From NCBI GenBank assembly GCA_000378025.1, contig KB899087.1, positions 3,348,001-3,412,000 on the forward strand: DNA of 64,000 nucleotides. The letters run 5' to 3'. Below are positions 17,953 to 28,149 of the stretch, piece after piece; the first letter of the stretch is position 1; each line of letters opens with the position of its first letter. The notes under the pieces are model-generated. The model did no database searches. It saw only the letters and a list, made by a program, of their open reading frames with translations, and was not told the origin of the DNA. The position numbers were made by a program, and so were the translations under genes. The DNA comes from Xanthobacteraceae bacterium 501b (GTDB lineage Bacteria; Pseudomonadota; Alphaproteobacteria; Rhizobiales; Xanthobacteraceae).

Positions 17953-17988
17953 GGCGCCGGGCCTGTCACAACGGCACAGCAGTAGGAA

Positions 17989-18080
17989 CGTCATGGCCGG
18001 GCTTGGCCCGGCCATCCACGACTTGCCTCGTTCAACAAGCCGAAGTCATGGATCCCCGGGCCAAGCCCGGGGATGACGGT
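17989..18080. repeat. Dispersed palindromic repeat, family A, inverted pair
   Basis: Two units face each other: GTCATGGCCGGGCTTGGCCC (from 17990) and the reverse form ending CCCGGGGATGACG at about 18078. Together they fill the gap between the convergent dCTP deaminase and nudC genes. A pair of the same architecture occurs at 38245-38339. Confidence 0.8.
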
Positions 18081-18110
18081 GTGAGAGCGGCGGGACGCCT
18101 CCCCTCAACC

Positions 18111-19130
18111 TCACCCCGCCGGCGGGTCGCGCCCTTCCACGAAGGCCCGCAGCAGATGGTGCGCGATCGCCATGCGCGGCGGGGCCACCAGCCCGTCCGG
18201 GTGGGTGCGGGTGAGCAGCAGCCGCGCCTCGTCGCGCGAGAACCAGCGCGCGCCCTCCAGCTCGTTCGGGTCGATGACGATCTCGCGTGACGCCGCCACG
18301 GCATGGAAGCCGGTCATGACCGACATCGGGAACGGCCAGGGCTGCGAGCAGAGATAGCGCACCGCGCCGGTGGCGATGCCCGCCTCCTCCAGCGTTTCGC
18401 GCCGCACCGCGTCCTCGAAGGTCTCGCCCGGCTCGACGAAGCCGGCGAGGCAGGACCACATGCCGGGCGCGAAGCGGGCGGAGCGGCCGAGCAGGCAGTC
18501 GTCGCCATCCACCGTGAGCATGATGACGACCGGATCGGTGCGCGGAAAATGCTGCGCGCCACAGGCCGGGCAGTCGCGCCGCCAGCCGGCCTCCGCCATG
18601 CCGAGCCGCCCGCCGCAATTGGAGCAGAAGCTGCGGCGCGCGTGCCAGGCCAGCATCGCCTTGGCGGTGGCGAGCTGGCCGGTCTCCTCCACGCTGGCGA
18701 GTTCGCGCACGGCGATGGCGCGCAGATCGATCACCAGCAGGTCGGGCCGCGCCTCCGGCCGCTCGGTCAGCGCGCCGAGCGCGGCGGCGGGCAGCGGCAG
18801 CACGAGATGCGGCACGTCGCCATCCAGCCCCAGCAGGCACGCCTCGCCCAGCCGCCCGCCCAGCGCCACCGCCTCAGCGAGCGGAAACAGCGCGGTGCAG
18901 GAACCCGGCCCTTCCTCCATGCCGGCGATGAAACCCGGCAGGCGGCGCAGGACGACGCTCTCGCCGGAAATCAGGCAGGCGCGGGCGCGGGGGTCGGCGA
19001 GGAAGCTCTCCATCTCGCCGCGCCGCAGGCCGGCCCGGTCGAGCCGCGCGCCGGTATAGCCAAGATGCGGCCACAGGCCGAGCGAGGTGTCGTCGGTGGA
19101 GGCCAGGTCTGTCGTGACGATCTCGCTCAT
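18111..19130 (-). CDS. nudC: NAD(+)/NADH pyrophosphatase NudC (339 aa)
   Basis: Nudix hydrolase that cleaves NADH and can remove NAD caps from RNA. It has the NudC zinc ribbon (CSNCGG and CPACG) followed by the Nudix box GFVEPGETFEDAVRRETLEE, and then SQPWPFPMSVM, whose QPWPFP is the NADH-specific motif. ATG 19130 overlaps the stop of the HIT gene by ATGA; longer in-frame extensions are shadows of that gene. Confidence 0.94.
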   Translation of the reverse strand: MSEIVTTDLASTDDTSLGLWPHLGYTGARLDRAGLRRGEMESFLADPRARACLISGESVVLRRLPGFIAGMEEGPGSCTALFPLAEAVALGGRLGEACLLGLDGDVPHLVLPLPAAALGALTERPEARPDLLVIDLRAIAVRELASVEETGQLATAKAMLAWHARRSFCSNCGGRLGMAEAGWRRDCPACGAQHFPRTDPVVIMLTVDGDDCLLGRSARFAPGMWSCLAGFVEPGETFEDAVRRETLEEAGIATGAVRYLCSQPWPFPMSVMTGFHAVAASREIVIDPNELEGARWFSRDEARLLLTRTHPDGLVAPPRMAIAHHLLRAFVEGRDPPAG

Positions 19131-19549
19131 GCCGCCAGCGCCTCGCGCAGCTGGCCCACCAGCCGCATCGCCTGCGGCGCGGCATAGCTCTGGCGCTCGC
19201 CCCCCGCGCCCCACACCGCGCCGGGCCAGGCGGCATCCCGCTCGAAGCGGGCGATGACATGGATGTGCAGCTGGCGCACCATATTGCCGAGCGCGGCAAT
19301 GTTCAGCTTGTCGCATTCCGTCAAGGACTTGAGCGCCCGGCTCACCGCGTCGATCTCGCCCCAAAGCGTGGCGCGGGCGGCGTCGTCAAGGTCGATCAAC
19401 TCGGCCAGCCTGGGGCGACGCGGCACCAGGATCACCCAGGGAAAACGCGCATCGTCCATCAGCCGCACGGTGGCGAGGGTGAGGTCGAGCACCGGGAAGC
19501 TGTCGCCCGCAAGGCGCGGATCGAGGACGAAGGTCGAGGCATCGCTCAT
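19127..19549 (-). CDS. HIT-family nucleotide hydrolase (140 aa)
   Basis: Small histidine-triad protein. The triad region reads QLHIHVIAR: the catalytic central His is present, while the first His of the usual HxHxH pattern is Gln. The segment AAWPGAVWG follows, as in the Rhizobiales branch of the family. These proteins hydrolyse nucleotide phosphoramidates or dinucleotides. I choose ATG 19549 (MSDASTFVLDPRL); upstream residues look noncoding. The gene is coupled to nudC by a four-base overlap, suggesting a joint role in nucleotide turnover. Confidence 0.85.
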   Translation of the reverse strand: MSDASTFVLDPRLAGDSFPVLDLTLATVRLMDDARFPWVILVPRRPRLAELIDLDDAARATLWGEIDAVSRALKSLTECDKLNIAALGNMVRQLHIHVIARFERDAAWPGAVWGAGGERQSYAAPQAMRLVGQLREALAA

Positions 19550-19745
19550 GCTGGCGCACGCTCCCATGCCCGGCCGGACTGCGGGCGCGGGAAAGCTATA
19601 GCGCCGCACGGGACGCCTTTCCATCGCGGCCCGGCTGCAAACGGGGCAGATCGGCTTCCCGCAGCGGGCATTTGTCGGCCGCGACGCATTGTCCTAGAGA
19701 GAAGGCCGCGCCCCCGTAGAGCGCGCCCCGAAGAAGCAGCGTGCC

Positions 19746-20948
19746 ATGACCCTCTCCGTGCCGGTCGATTCCCTTCGCCGCACCGCCCTGCCGGTGCTGG
19801 TGGCGCTCAGCGCCGCGCATTTCCTCAACGACATGATCCAGTCGCTGATCCCGGCGATCTACCCGCTGATCAAGGACGCCTATGCGCTGGACTTCGCCCA
19901 GATCGGCGTCATCACCCTCACCTTCCAGATTTCCGCCTCGCTGCTGCAGCCGCTGATCGGCCTGTATACTGACCGCCACCCCATGCCCTATTCGACGATT
20001 GTGGGCATGGCGTTCACCCTTGTCGGCCTCATCGGCCTCGCCCATGCCGGCACCTACCCGCTATTGCTGGTCGCGGCGGCCTTTGTCGGCATCGGCTCGT
20101 CGATCTTCCACCCCGAGGCGACCCGCATGGCGCGCAAGGCGTCGGGCGGGCGGCACGGCTTCGCGCAGGGGCTGTTCCAGGTCGGCGGACAGACCGGCGG
20201 CGCTATCGGCCCGCTGCTCGCGGCCTTCATCATCGTGCCGAACGGCCAGTCCAGCCTCGCCTGGTTCTGCGCCGCCGCGCTCATCGCCATGCCGCTGCTG
20301 TTCTGGACCGCGCGCCACCGCGCGCTGGCCGTGCCGGTGCGTCCGGCCGGACACCGAGCCGAGCCGGAGGTGGCGCACAAGCCGTTCCGCGAGGTCGCCT
20401 TTCCGCTGGCGATCCTGATCGTGCTGCTGTGCTCGAAGACTGCCTATACCGCGAGCTTCACCTCCTTCTACACCTTCTATCTGATCGAGCGTTTCGGCGT
20501 GTCGGTGCAGGCCTCGCAGCTGATGCTGTTCCTGTTCCTCGTCTCCTCGGCGGCGGGGGTGCTGTTCGGCGGCATGCTGGGCGACCGTATCGGGCGCAAC
20601 AAGATCATCTGGTTCTCCATTCTCGGCGCCCTGCCCTTCACCCTGGCGCTGCCCTATGCCGGGCTCGCCGGCACGGCTGTCCTCACCGTCCTCATCAACC
20701 TCATCATGTCGAGCGCCTTCGCCGCCATACTGGTCTACGCCATCGACCTGATGCCGCACCGCATCGGCCTCGTCGGCGGCTTCTTCTACGGGCTGGTGTT
20801 CGGCCTTGGCGGGCTGGCGGCGGCGGCGCTGGGGATCTTCGCCGACCGCTACGGCATCGATGCGGTCTATCAGATCTGCGCCTTCCTGCCGGCCTTCGGC
20901 CTGCTCGCCTTCCTGCTGCCGAGCCTGCGCGGCGCGCGGGTCTCGTAA
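19746..20948 (+). CDS. MFS transporter of the fosmidomycin-resistance (Fsr) type (400 aa)
   Basis: Twelve-helix major facilitator. The N-terminal signature AAHFLNDMIQSLIPAIYPLI, the GLYTDRHP loop after helix 2 and IGSSIFHPEATRMAR are characteristic of the Fsr family, named for fosmidomycin export in E. coli. The natural substrate is unknown. It is divergent from the HIT gene, with about 200 bases between, and stands upstream of three hydrolase genes on the same strand. Confidence 0.87.
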   Translation: MTLSVPVDSLRRTALPVLVALSAAHFLNDMIQSLIPAIYPLIKDAYALDFAQIGVITLTFQISASLLQPLIGLYTDRHPMPYSTIVGMAFTLVGLIGLAHAGTYPLLLVAAAFVGIGSSIFHPEATRMARKASGGRHGFAQGLFQVGGQTGGAIGPLLAAFIIVPNGQSSLAWFCAAALIAMPLLFWTARHRALAVPVRPAGHRAEPEVAHKPFREVAFPLAILIVLLCSKTAYTASFTSFYTFYLIERFGVSVQASQLMLFLFLVSSAAGVLFGGMLGDRIGRNKIIWFSILGALPFTLALPYAGLAGTAVLTVLINLIMSSAFAAILVYAIDLMPHRIGLVGGFFYGLVFGLGGLAAAALGIFADRYGIDAVYQICAFLPAFGLLAFLLPSLRGARVS

Positions 20949-21041
20949 GGCACCCGGACCCCGCCTAAGGGATTTTCCGCTTGAACCGGCGGGCATGGCG
21001 CGGCCTGATGGCGGCATCGCCGTCCGTTCAGGAGCTGCGCA

Positions 21042-22094
21042 ATGCCCTCCCGCCTCGCCCGCCTGTTCTGCCTCTCCCTCGCCGGCCTTGTCGCCGCCGG
21101 ACCGGCGCTTGCCTGCACGCGGCTGGTCTATCTCGGGCCGGAGTCCAACATCGTCACCGCCCGCTCGATGGACTGGAAGACCGACATCCTCACCAATCTC
21201 TGGATCTTTCCGCGCGGCGCCACCCGCAACGGCGAGGCCGGGCCGAACTCGGTGTCCTGGACCTCGAAATATGGCAGCGTCATCGCCTCCGGCTTCGACA
21301 TCTCCACCGCCGACGGCGTGAACGAGGCCGGGCTGGCGGCCAATGTGCTGTGGCTCACCGAGGCGGCCTATCCCGCCTATGACGGCAAGGCCCCCGCCCT
21401 CTCCATCGCCCTGTGGGCGCAGTACATGCTCGACAATTTCGCCACCGTCGCCGAGGCGGTGGCGGCGCTGGAAAAGCAGCCCTTCGTGGTGCGCACCGCC
21501 AATCTGCCGGATGGCGAGACGCTGGCGACGCTGCATCTCTCGCTCTCCGATCCCACCGGCGACAGCGCCATCGTGGAGTATCTCGACGGGCGGCAGGTGA
21601 TCCATCACGGCCGGCAGTATCAGGTGATGACCAACTCGCCGAGTTTCGACCAGCAACTGGCGCTGGCAAGCTACTGGCAGGAGATTGGCGGCGCCATGCT
21701 GCCGGGCACCAACCGCGCCGCCGACCGCTTCGTGCGCGCCTCCTATTATGTCGGGGCGGTGGCGCAGCAGCCCGAGCCGGACAAGGCGGTGGCCGCCGCC
21801 ATCAGCATCATCCGCAACGTTTCCGTGCCCTATGGGCTGACCTCCGTGGATGCGCCCTATGTCTCCTCCACCCGCTGGCGCTCGGCGGTGGACCACAAGC
21901 GGCGCATTTACTTCTTCGAATCCGCGCTGACGCCCAACACCTTCTGGGTCGACCTGAAGCAGATCGACTTTTCCCCCGCGACCGGCAAGGTGAAGAAGCT
22001 GGAGCTCGGCCCCAGCCAGGACATCACCTATGACGGCGATGCCGCCAAGGACTTCAAGGAGGCAGCGCCGCTGCGCTTCATGGGGGTAGAGTAG
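21042..22094 (+). CDS. Exported linear amide C-N hydrolase, choloylglycine hydrolase family (350 aa)
   Basis: Ntn-hydrolase with an N-terminal signal peptide (residues 1-24, ending GPALA) and Cys25 as first mature residue, the nucleophile, in ACTRLVYLGP. MDWKTD and the later GVNEAGLAANVLWL block are typical of the penicillin V acylase/bile salt hydrolase family. Gram-negative periplasmic members often act on N-acyl homoserine lactones or other amides, so quorum-signal degradation is possible but not shown. Full length for the family. Confidence 0.85.
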   Translation: MPSRLARLFCLSLAGLVAAGPALACTRLVYLGPESNIVTARSMDWKTDILTNLWIFPRGATRNGEAGPNSVSWTSKYGSVIASGFDISTADGVNEAGLAANVLWLTEAAYPAYDGKAPALSIALWAQYMLDNFATVAEAVAALEKQPFVVRTANLPDGETLATLHLSLSDPTGDSAIVEYLDGRQVIHHGRQYQVMTNSPSFDQQLALASYWQEIGGAMLPGTNRAADRFVRASYYVGAVAQQPEPDKAVAAAISIIRNVSVPYGLTSVDAPYVSSTRWRSAVDHKRRIYFFESALTPNTFWVDLKQIDFSPATGKVKKLELGPSQDITYDGDAAKDFKEAAPLRFMGVE

Positions 22095-23172
<1,078 letters not shown>

Positions 23173-23198
23173 AGGCTATCCGCGCCAGAGAGGTTCCG

Positions 23199-24368
23199 AT
23201 GATCACATTGTCCCGCCGCGCTCTGCTCGCCTCCACCCTGCTGCCGCTCAGTGCCGCGCTGGCGCCGGCCCGCGCGCAAAGCGCGCCGGATTTCGGCAAG
23301 GTCGCGCCGCCCATCTTCAGCGCGCTGGCCAAGACGAACGACATTCCCGGCCTTGTCGTCGGCATCACCCGCAATGGCGTGCACGAAATCCTCGCCATCG
23401 GCCAGACCGCCCGCAAGGACGGGCAGCCGGTGGACGGCAGCACGCTGTTCGAGCTGGGATCGGTGAGCAAGACCTTCCTCGTGACGCTGGCCGCGCTGGC
23501 GGCGGAGCGCGGGCAGCTCGATCTCAACGCGCCGCTGGAAAAGGTGGCGCAGCGGCTCACCGGCACGGCCTTCGGCGCTCTCACACCGCTCGATCTCGCC
23601 ACCCATGCCACGGGTGGCATGCCGCTGCAGCTTCCCGACAGCATCCGCAACGAGAAGGAACTGGTCGAATGGCTCGCCGCCTGGAAGCCGGCCGCGCCGC
23701 CGGCGACGCGCCGGGCCTATTCCAATATCAGCATCGGCGTGCTCGGCCTCGTCACCGCCACCGCGCTCGGCACCAGCTTCACCCGCGCGGCGCAGCGTGA
23801 CCTGTTCCCCCTGCTCGGGCTGAACAGCACCTATATCGACGTGCCCGAGGACGCCATGGCGCGCTATGCCATGGGCACCACCAAGGACAACAAGCCCGCC
23901 CGCCTCACCCCGTCGCTGCTGGGCCCGGAAGCCTATGGCGTGAAATCCACCGCGCTCGACATGCTCACTTTCCTCGACGCCAATATGGCCGTCGGCACGG
24001 TGGCGCCTGATATGGCGCGGGCCCTGGCCCTCACCCATACCGGCTATTTCGAGACCAAGAGCTATGTGCAGGAAATGGTCTGGGAGCGTTATCCCTGGCC
24101 GGTCGGGCGCGAGCGCGTGCTCGCCGGCAATGCGCAGGACATGGCGATGAAGCCGCAACCCATCACCCGGCTCGACCCGCCCTCCCCGCCCGCGCCGGCG
24201 AGCTTCATCAACAAGACCGGCTCGACCAATGGCTTCGGCAGCTATGTGGTGATGCTGCCGGCGGAAAAGCTCGGAATCGTCGTGCTCGCCAACCGGAACT
24301 ATCCGAACGAGGACCGGGTGAAGGCGGTCTACGCGCTGGTGGAAGGGCTGCTCGGCGGGGCGGGCTGA
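23199..24368 (+). CDS. Class C beta-lactamase-type serine hydrolase (389 aa)
   Basis: Exported protein with a signal peptide ending in ARAQS. The class C active-site set is complete: Ser88-Val-Ser-Lys91, Tyr174-Ser-Asn176 and Lys339-Thr-Gly341. The size and the motif KTGSTNGFGSYV fit AmpC-type enzymes, which hydrolyse cephalosporins. No ampR regulator is adjacent, so inducible AmpC is not indicated. An esterase or DD-peptidase with the same fold is the alternative. Confidence 0.87.
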   Translation: MITLSRRALLASTLLPLSAALAPARAQSAPDFGKVAPPIFSALAKTNDIPGLVVGITRNGVHEILAIGQTARKDGQPVDGSTLFELGSVSKTFLVTLAALAAERGQLDLNAPLEKVAQRLTGTAFGALTPLDLATHATGGMPLQLPDSIRNEKELVEWLAAWKPAAPPATRRAYSNISIGVLGLVTATALGTSFTRAAQRDLFPLLGLNSTYIDVPEDAMARYAMGTTKDNKPARLTPSLLGPEAYGVKSTALDMLTFLDANMAVGTVAPDMARALALTHTGYFETKSYVQEMVWERYPWPVGRERVLAGNAQDMAMKPQPITRLDPPSPPAPASFINKTGSTNGFGSYVVMLPAEKLGIVVLANRNYPNEDRVKAVYALVEGLLGGAG

Positions 24369-24372
24369 CACC

Positions 24373-24490
24373 CTAGAGTGCGATCCGATCAGATTGAACC
24401 AATCTGATCGGTAAATCGCCCTCTAACTCTAAGATAGAGAACGCGTTATCCGATCAGCTTGCGATGCAAGCTGATCGGCGCGTGCTCTAG
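24373..24490. repeat. CTAGAG palindromic element, full 118-bp copy
   Basis: Starts CTAGAGTGCGATCC and ends GGCGCGTGCTCTAG, giving imperfect terminal inverted repeats of about 24 bases. Each end holds a palindrome (GATCAGATTG-AAC-CAATCTGATC and GATCAGCTTG-CGATG-CAAGCTGATC) and the middle is CTCTAACTCTAAGATAGAG. It fills the gap between the convergent beta-lactamase and APC permease genes. It has no coding capacity; architecture resembles a miniature inverted-repeat element. Confidence 0.88.
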
Positions 24491-24503
24491 CCCTGCACCT
24501 GGC

Positions 24504-25892
24504 TCAGGCCGCCTTCGGTGGAGCGCCGCTCAGCCTTATGAAGGGCACGCCCGCCAGCAGCACGCCGACGCCGACCAGCGCGCCATAGCCGGTATAGGCG
24601 ATGCTGGCATACAGCAGATAGGCGCAGGTGAGGCAGAATAGCGCCGGGGTCCACGGGTAGAGCGGCGCGCGGAAGCGCTCGGTCCGGCGGCTCTCGCGCT
24701 GGCGGAGAATGAAGAACGACACCCCGACCAGCAGCAGGAAGAACCAGAACACCGGCGCGGTATATTCCACCATGGCCTGGAAGCCGACGCGGGTGCTGGC
24801 GCCGAACACGACCAGCGCCAGCGCGATGGCGCTCTGGGCGATGATGGCGTTCACCGGCATGTTGCTGCGCTCTTCCCACAGGCCGATGCGACCCAGAAGC
24901 GGCAGTTCACGACCGAGCGAATAATAAAGCCGCGCGCCGGTGAAGATGGTGGCGTTCATCGTGCTCAGCGCCGCGAAGCACACCAGCAGCGCCACCGCCA
25001 GCGAGGCGCCGGGCCCGAAGAGCTGGTGCAGCGTGTCGGCCGCCACCACGTCGCTGGCGCGCAGGCCGTCAAGCCCCAGCACGTTCAGATAAGCCAGATT
25101 GATGAGTAAATACAACGCAGTAATGATCGCCACGCTCGTCACCAGCACGCGCGGCATGTTCCGGCGCACATTCTTCATCTCGCCCGAGAGATAGGCCACC
25201 TCGTTCCAGCCGCCATAGGTCAGCAGGATCAGCACCATCGCCAGCCCGAACGCGCCGCTGGCCGAGCCGGCCTCCGGCGGCGGGGCGAGTGTCGGGGCGC
25301 GGCCCAGTGCCAGGCCGAAGCCGGCGACAAGGACGATGGCGAGGATGATGAGGACGGTGAAGACGATCTGCAGCGTGCGGCTCTGCTTCGAGCCGGTCAG
25401 GTTGATGGCGGTGAAAACGACGATCGCCCCGGCGGCATAGAGCGCCGGCCCCCAGGGCCCGAGCGGCAGGATTCCCTGCGCGTAATCGCCGAACACGAAG
25501 GCCACCGCCGCGATGGCGCCGGTCTGGATCACGGTGAGCCGGGCCCAGGCGAACAGCAGCGCCACCGGCCGCCCGAGCGCCCGGCGCAGATAATGATACT
25601 CGCCCCCGGCATGGGGATAGGCCGAGCCGAGTTCGGCATAGACGAACGCGCCGATCAGCGTGACGGCGCCGCCGATCAGCCAGAAGGCGACAAAGGCCCA
25701 TTCGCTCGACACGTTGAGGGCGACGATCTGCGGGGTGCGGAAAATGCCGATGCCCACCACGATGCCGACCAGCATGGCGATGCCATCCAGCGCCGACAGG
25801 CTCGACTTCGGGGTGCCCTGCGGCCCGCCCTGCGCCGCCAAGGCGGGGTCGGCAGTCACGGCGGAATCGCGCGCAATCGCGAGGGGCTTCAC
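24504..25892 (-). CDS. APC-family amino acid permease (462 aa)
   Basis: Twelve-helix inner-membrane transporter. The first helix carries MLVGIVVGIGIFRTPQ, the substrate-binding GxGIF-type motif of the amino acid/polyamine superfamily; later come SAYPHAGGEYHYLRRALG and YGGWNEVAYLSGEM. Substrate specificity cannot be read from the sequence. I start at GTG 25892, eight bases after GGAG; GTG 25901 would leave only one base of spacing. The next gene upstream is the exported methyltransferase, 160 bases away. Confidence 0.87.
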   Translation of the reverse strand: MKPLAIARDSAVTADPALAAQGGPQGTPKSSLSALDGIAMLVGIVVGIGIFRTPQIVALNVSSEWAFVAFWLIGGAVTLIGAFVYAELGSAYPHAGGEYHYLRRALGRPVALLFAWARLTVIQTGAIAAVAFVFGDYAQGILPLGPWGPALYAAGAIVVFTAINLTGSKQSRTLQIVFTVLIILAIVLVAGFGLALGRAPTLAPPPEAGSASGAFGLAMVLILLTYGGWNEVAYLSGEMKNVRRNMPRVLVTSVAIITALYLLINLAYLNVLGLDGLRASDVVAADTLHQLFGPGASLAVALLVCFAALSTMNATIFTGARLYYSLGRELPLLGRIGLWEERSNMPVNAIIAQSAIALALVVFGASTRVGFQAMVEYTAPVFWFFLLLVGVSFFILRQRESRRTERFRAPLYPWTPALFCLTCAYLLYASIAYTGYGALVGVGVLLAGVPFIRLSGAPPKAA

Positions 25893-25946
25893 GGAGCACA
25901 CTCCAGTTTTTCAGGTGGGGATAGCGGCGCCGGGCCGTCGGAAGGC

Positions 25947-26006
25947 GCGCGCCAGGCCGAGGCACGCCGAAACGAGGCGCGCCGGGACAAGGCGCGCCAG
26001 AACAGC
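25947..26006. repeat. 15-bp tandem repeat, four copies
   Basis: Units start at 25947, 25962, 25977 and 25992, each beginning GCGCGCC or GCACGCC and spaced exactly 15 bases. The head and period match the array at 7491-7558. The array lies in the noncoding gap between the methyltransferase stop and the permease start, in the likely 5' leader of the permease. Confidence 0.85.
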
Positions 26007-26051
26007 CGGGCGGCGCGGGAGCCGCCGCCCGGGAGCGTTCGAGGGCCGGCC

Positions 26052-27044
26052 TTAGCCGCGGATGGCGGTCCAGTTGCGTACCGGGCCGTCCGAGGCGGTG
26101 CCCGAGAGGCTGTTGCCGACCACCGCGCCGACATAGTCGATGCCGCCGGCGGTGAAGCGCAGTTCCTTGCCGACGACGCGGCCATTCTCGATCGGCGTGC
26201 CGCCGAGGTCGCCATTGACCTTCTGATAGGTCTGGGTCAGCCGCAGGGGCTGCTCGCCGAGGCGCCAGTCGCCCGCCACCTTGGCCGGCACGATCCACAT
26301 CAGTGCCGTGCACCACTGGCTGCATTCGTCGCCGAGCCGGTCGATCCGGTCGGCCTCCCAGTCGCCCATGGCGAAACTGTTGGAGACCACGCGGGTGCCG
26401 GGCTCAAGTTCGAGAATCTGCGGGCGCAGCCGCTCGTTCAGTTCGGGCAGCAGGAACAGGGTGAGCACCTGCGCCTTGGAGAAGTCGGTCTCGAAGATGT
26501 CGGCCTGCTCGAAGGTCGCGCGGTCGGCGACGCCGGCCGCCTCGGCCCGGCGCTTGGCCAGCGTCACCATCTCGGGATTATATTCGATGCCATGGGCGCG
26601 CAGGCCGCGCTTCGCCGCCGCGATCACGGTGCGCCCGTCGCCGGAGCCGAGATCGATCAGGTAGTCCTGGGGGGTGACGGCCGCCATGTCGAGCATGCGC
26701 TCGACCAGGCTGTCGGGCGTCGGTACCCACACCACGTCCTTGCCGGGCTGGCCGGATTTGGGATCATAGCCCTCCGCCGCCGGGGCGATGATATCGGGCG
26801 GGGCTGCGGCCGGCGGCGGGGCGATGGCGGGGGGCGTCGGGCTGACCGAGGGTGCCGTCTGCGCCAGCGCGGGTGCGGCCAGCGCGAGGGCCCCGGCGGC
26901 GAACACCGTGGCAAAGCCGCCGGCCCGCACCGACGAACGCCGCGCCCGCCGTCGCACGCCCTGGGATGGAGCGTCTCTCTCGACAAGAGAGACCGGTTTT
27001 GAATGATAACAATCAGATGAATGCGCGTCGAATGCCCGTAGCAA
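26052..27044 (-). CDS. Exported class I SAM-dependent methyltransferase-like protein (330 aa)
   Basis: A Rossmann methyltransferase core is visible from about residue 110, with the SAM motif YLIDLGSGDGRTVIAAAKRG and motif II-like GIEYNPEMV. Ahead of it is an Arg-rich stretch and then a hydrophobic signal-like segment ending in APALAQ, followed by a Pro/Ala-rich linker. SAM is cytoplasmic, so an exported methyltransferase is odd. The TTG at 27044 has a good GGAGAGG upstream; the true start could be further in, at GTG 26957. The target molecule is unknown. Confidence 0.72.
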   Translation of the reverse strand: MLRAFDAHSSDCYHSKPVSLVERDAPSQGVRRRARRSSVRAGGFATVFAAGALALAAPALAQTAPSVSPTPPAIAPPPAAAPPDIIAPAAEGYDPKSGQPGKDVVWVPTPDSLVERMLDMAAVTPQDYLIDLGSGDGRTVIAAAKRGLRAHGIEYNPEMVTLAKRRAEAAGVADRATFEQADIFETDFSKAQVLTLFLLPELNERLRPQILELEPGTRVVSNSFAMGDWEADRIDRLGDECSQWCTALMWIVPAKVAGDWRLGEQPLRLTQTYQKVNGDLGGTPIENGRVVGKELRFTAGGIDYVGAVVGNSLSGTASDGPVRNWTAIRG

Positions 27045-27345
27045 CTTACCTCTCCTTCGGTTGATACTTGCTCGATCGACCTGTGTTATGACTTTCCTCT
27101 TGGTAACAGTCGCGCCTCATCCGGGCCACTCAATTAACGTTGACGCTTTTTAGCTCACAACGGTTTGAGCAAGGGGTTTCCGCAGCGCGGCGCCGCCCTA
27201 ACCGCGCTGCCAGGCGCGCCGGTCGAAACCGCGCCGCTGGACGCGCGGTCGGAAAGGCCGAATGCGACGACCAGCGCCCGGCCAGAGTGCGTGGAGGATT
27301 GCGACATTGACCGCCGGCATGCGCCTTAGCGCAAAGCGCGGGGGA
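27045..27345. other. Gene-free stretch at the left edge of the second accessory block
   Basis: About 300 bases. AT-richer near 27060-27180, then GC-rich toward the deacetylase gene. A 73-residue minus-strand frame (27198-27419) overlaps the end of that gene and is Arg/Pro-rich; I treat it as a shadow or a remnant. I see no RNA gene or clear terminator here. Confidence 0.4.
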
Positions 27346-28140
27346 TCAAAGGCAAGGGGCACCAGCCAGAGAACCCGCCTGGCGCGCCGCGCCGTCCGCC
27401 TCGGCCAGACGCTTCGCATAGGGCTGGCAGTTTGCGGCCGCCTCGCGGCGCAGGAGGGATGATCGCCCGTCCAGAAAGCGATCGATCAGGTCCAGCCGGT
27501 CTGGCACGAGTTCCGGCGTCCACCAGATGGGATGCGTCAGTAATTGCATCGCAGCCCTGGCGCGGAAAGCCTCTCTATCGAGCGGATGACCAAACCTGAA
27601 AGCTCCCTGGCTATCACTGCAATACGCAACATCTGAAAAGAACTTTGGCTGATACGTATGCTGACGACCCGCTAGACAATTCGACATCGCCAAAAGCGAA
27701 TTGGCCGGCCGATGAAAACTTATCGAGGTGACGGGCCGCGAGACGATGCTTTCAAGAATGACGCACTCCCAATGCGCGGCAGCCTGCAGAACATCGGCTC
27801 GATCTTCGTAACGGGCAGCATCGAAATGAAGCCCTATCTCGTGCCCGAGATCGCGGATCTTCTCCACTATTTCGAGATCTGAATGGGAACAAATATTGTA
27901 GAACTCCGTCCTCAAAAGAACGAAATAATGAGCTGATACCCCTTCCGCCTCGATGAGCGCTATGTCGAGAGCCTTGCTAAGTGAAAAATCAATATCGTGA
28001 CGAATGATGACATGAGTCTGAGTCGGATCAAATTCGCCATAACTAACTGCTCTATATCCGGCATTCAGGAATTCTTGAATCAGAAGCGAATAATCAGTCC
28101 ATGTGAAACCGCGTGGCAGAACGGAATTAGGACTGGCCAC
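27346..28140 (-). CDS. Polysaccharide deacetylase-like protein (264 aa)
   Basis: Metal-dependent deacetylase fold of the NodB type: IIRHDIDFS supplies the metal Asp, HEIGLHFDA the His pair, and SFHRPAN and THPIWWTPE follow in the expected order. GTG 28140 has GGAG six bases upstream and begins nine bases after the stop of the LpxD-like gene, so the two form an operon. GC content falls well below the surroundings in the 5' two thirds. The likely job is removal of acyl groups from a surface glycan. Confidence 0.75.
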   Translation of the reverse strand: MASPNSVLPRGFTWTDYSLLIQEFLNAGYRAVSYGEFDPTQTHVIIRHDIDFSLSKALDIALIEAEGVSAHYFVLLRTEFYNICSHSDLEIVEKIRDLGHEIGLHFDAARYEDRADVLQAAAHWECVILESIVSRPVTSISFHRPANSLLAMSNCLAGRQHTYQPKFFSDVAYCSDSQGAFRFGHPLDREAFRARAAMQLLTHPIWWTPELVPDRLDLIDRFLDGRSSLLRREAAANCQPYAKRLAEADGAARQAGSLAGAPCL

Positions 28141-28149
28141 TGAAGGCTC

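Noticed and set aside
27198-27419. 73-residue minus-strand frame at the end of the deacetylase gene
   Set aside because: Overlaps the supported gene, Arg/Pro-rich and without ribosome site; at most a worn remnant.
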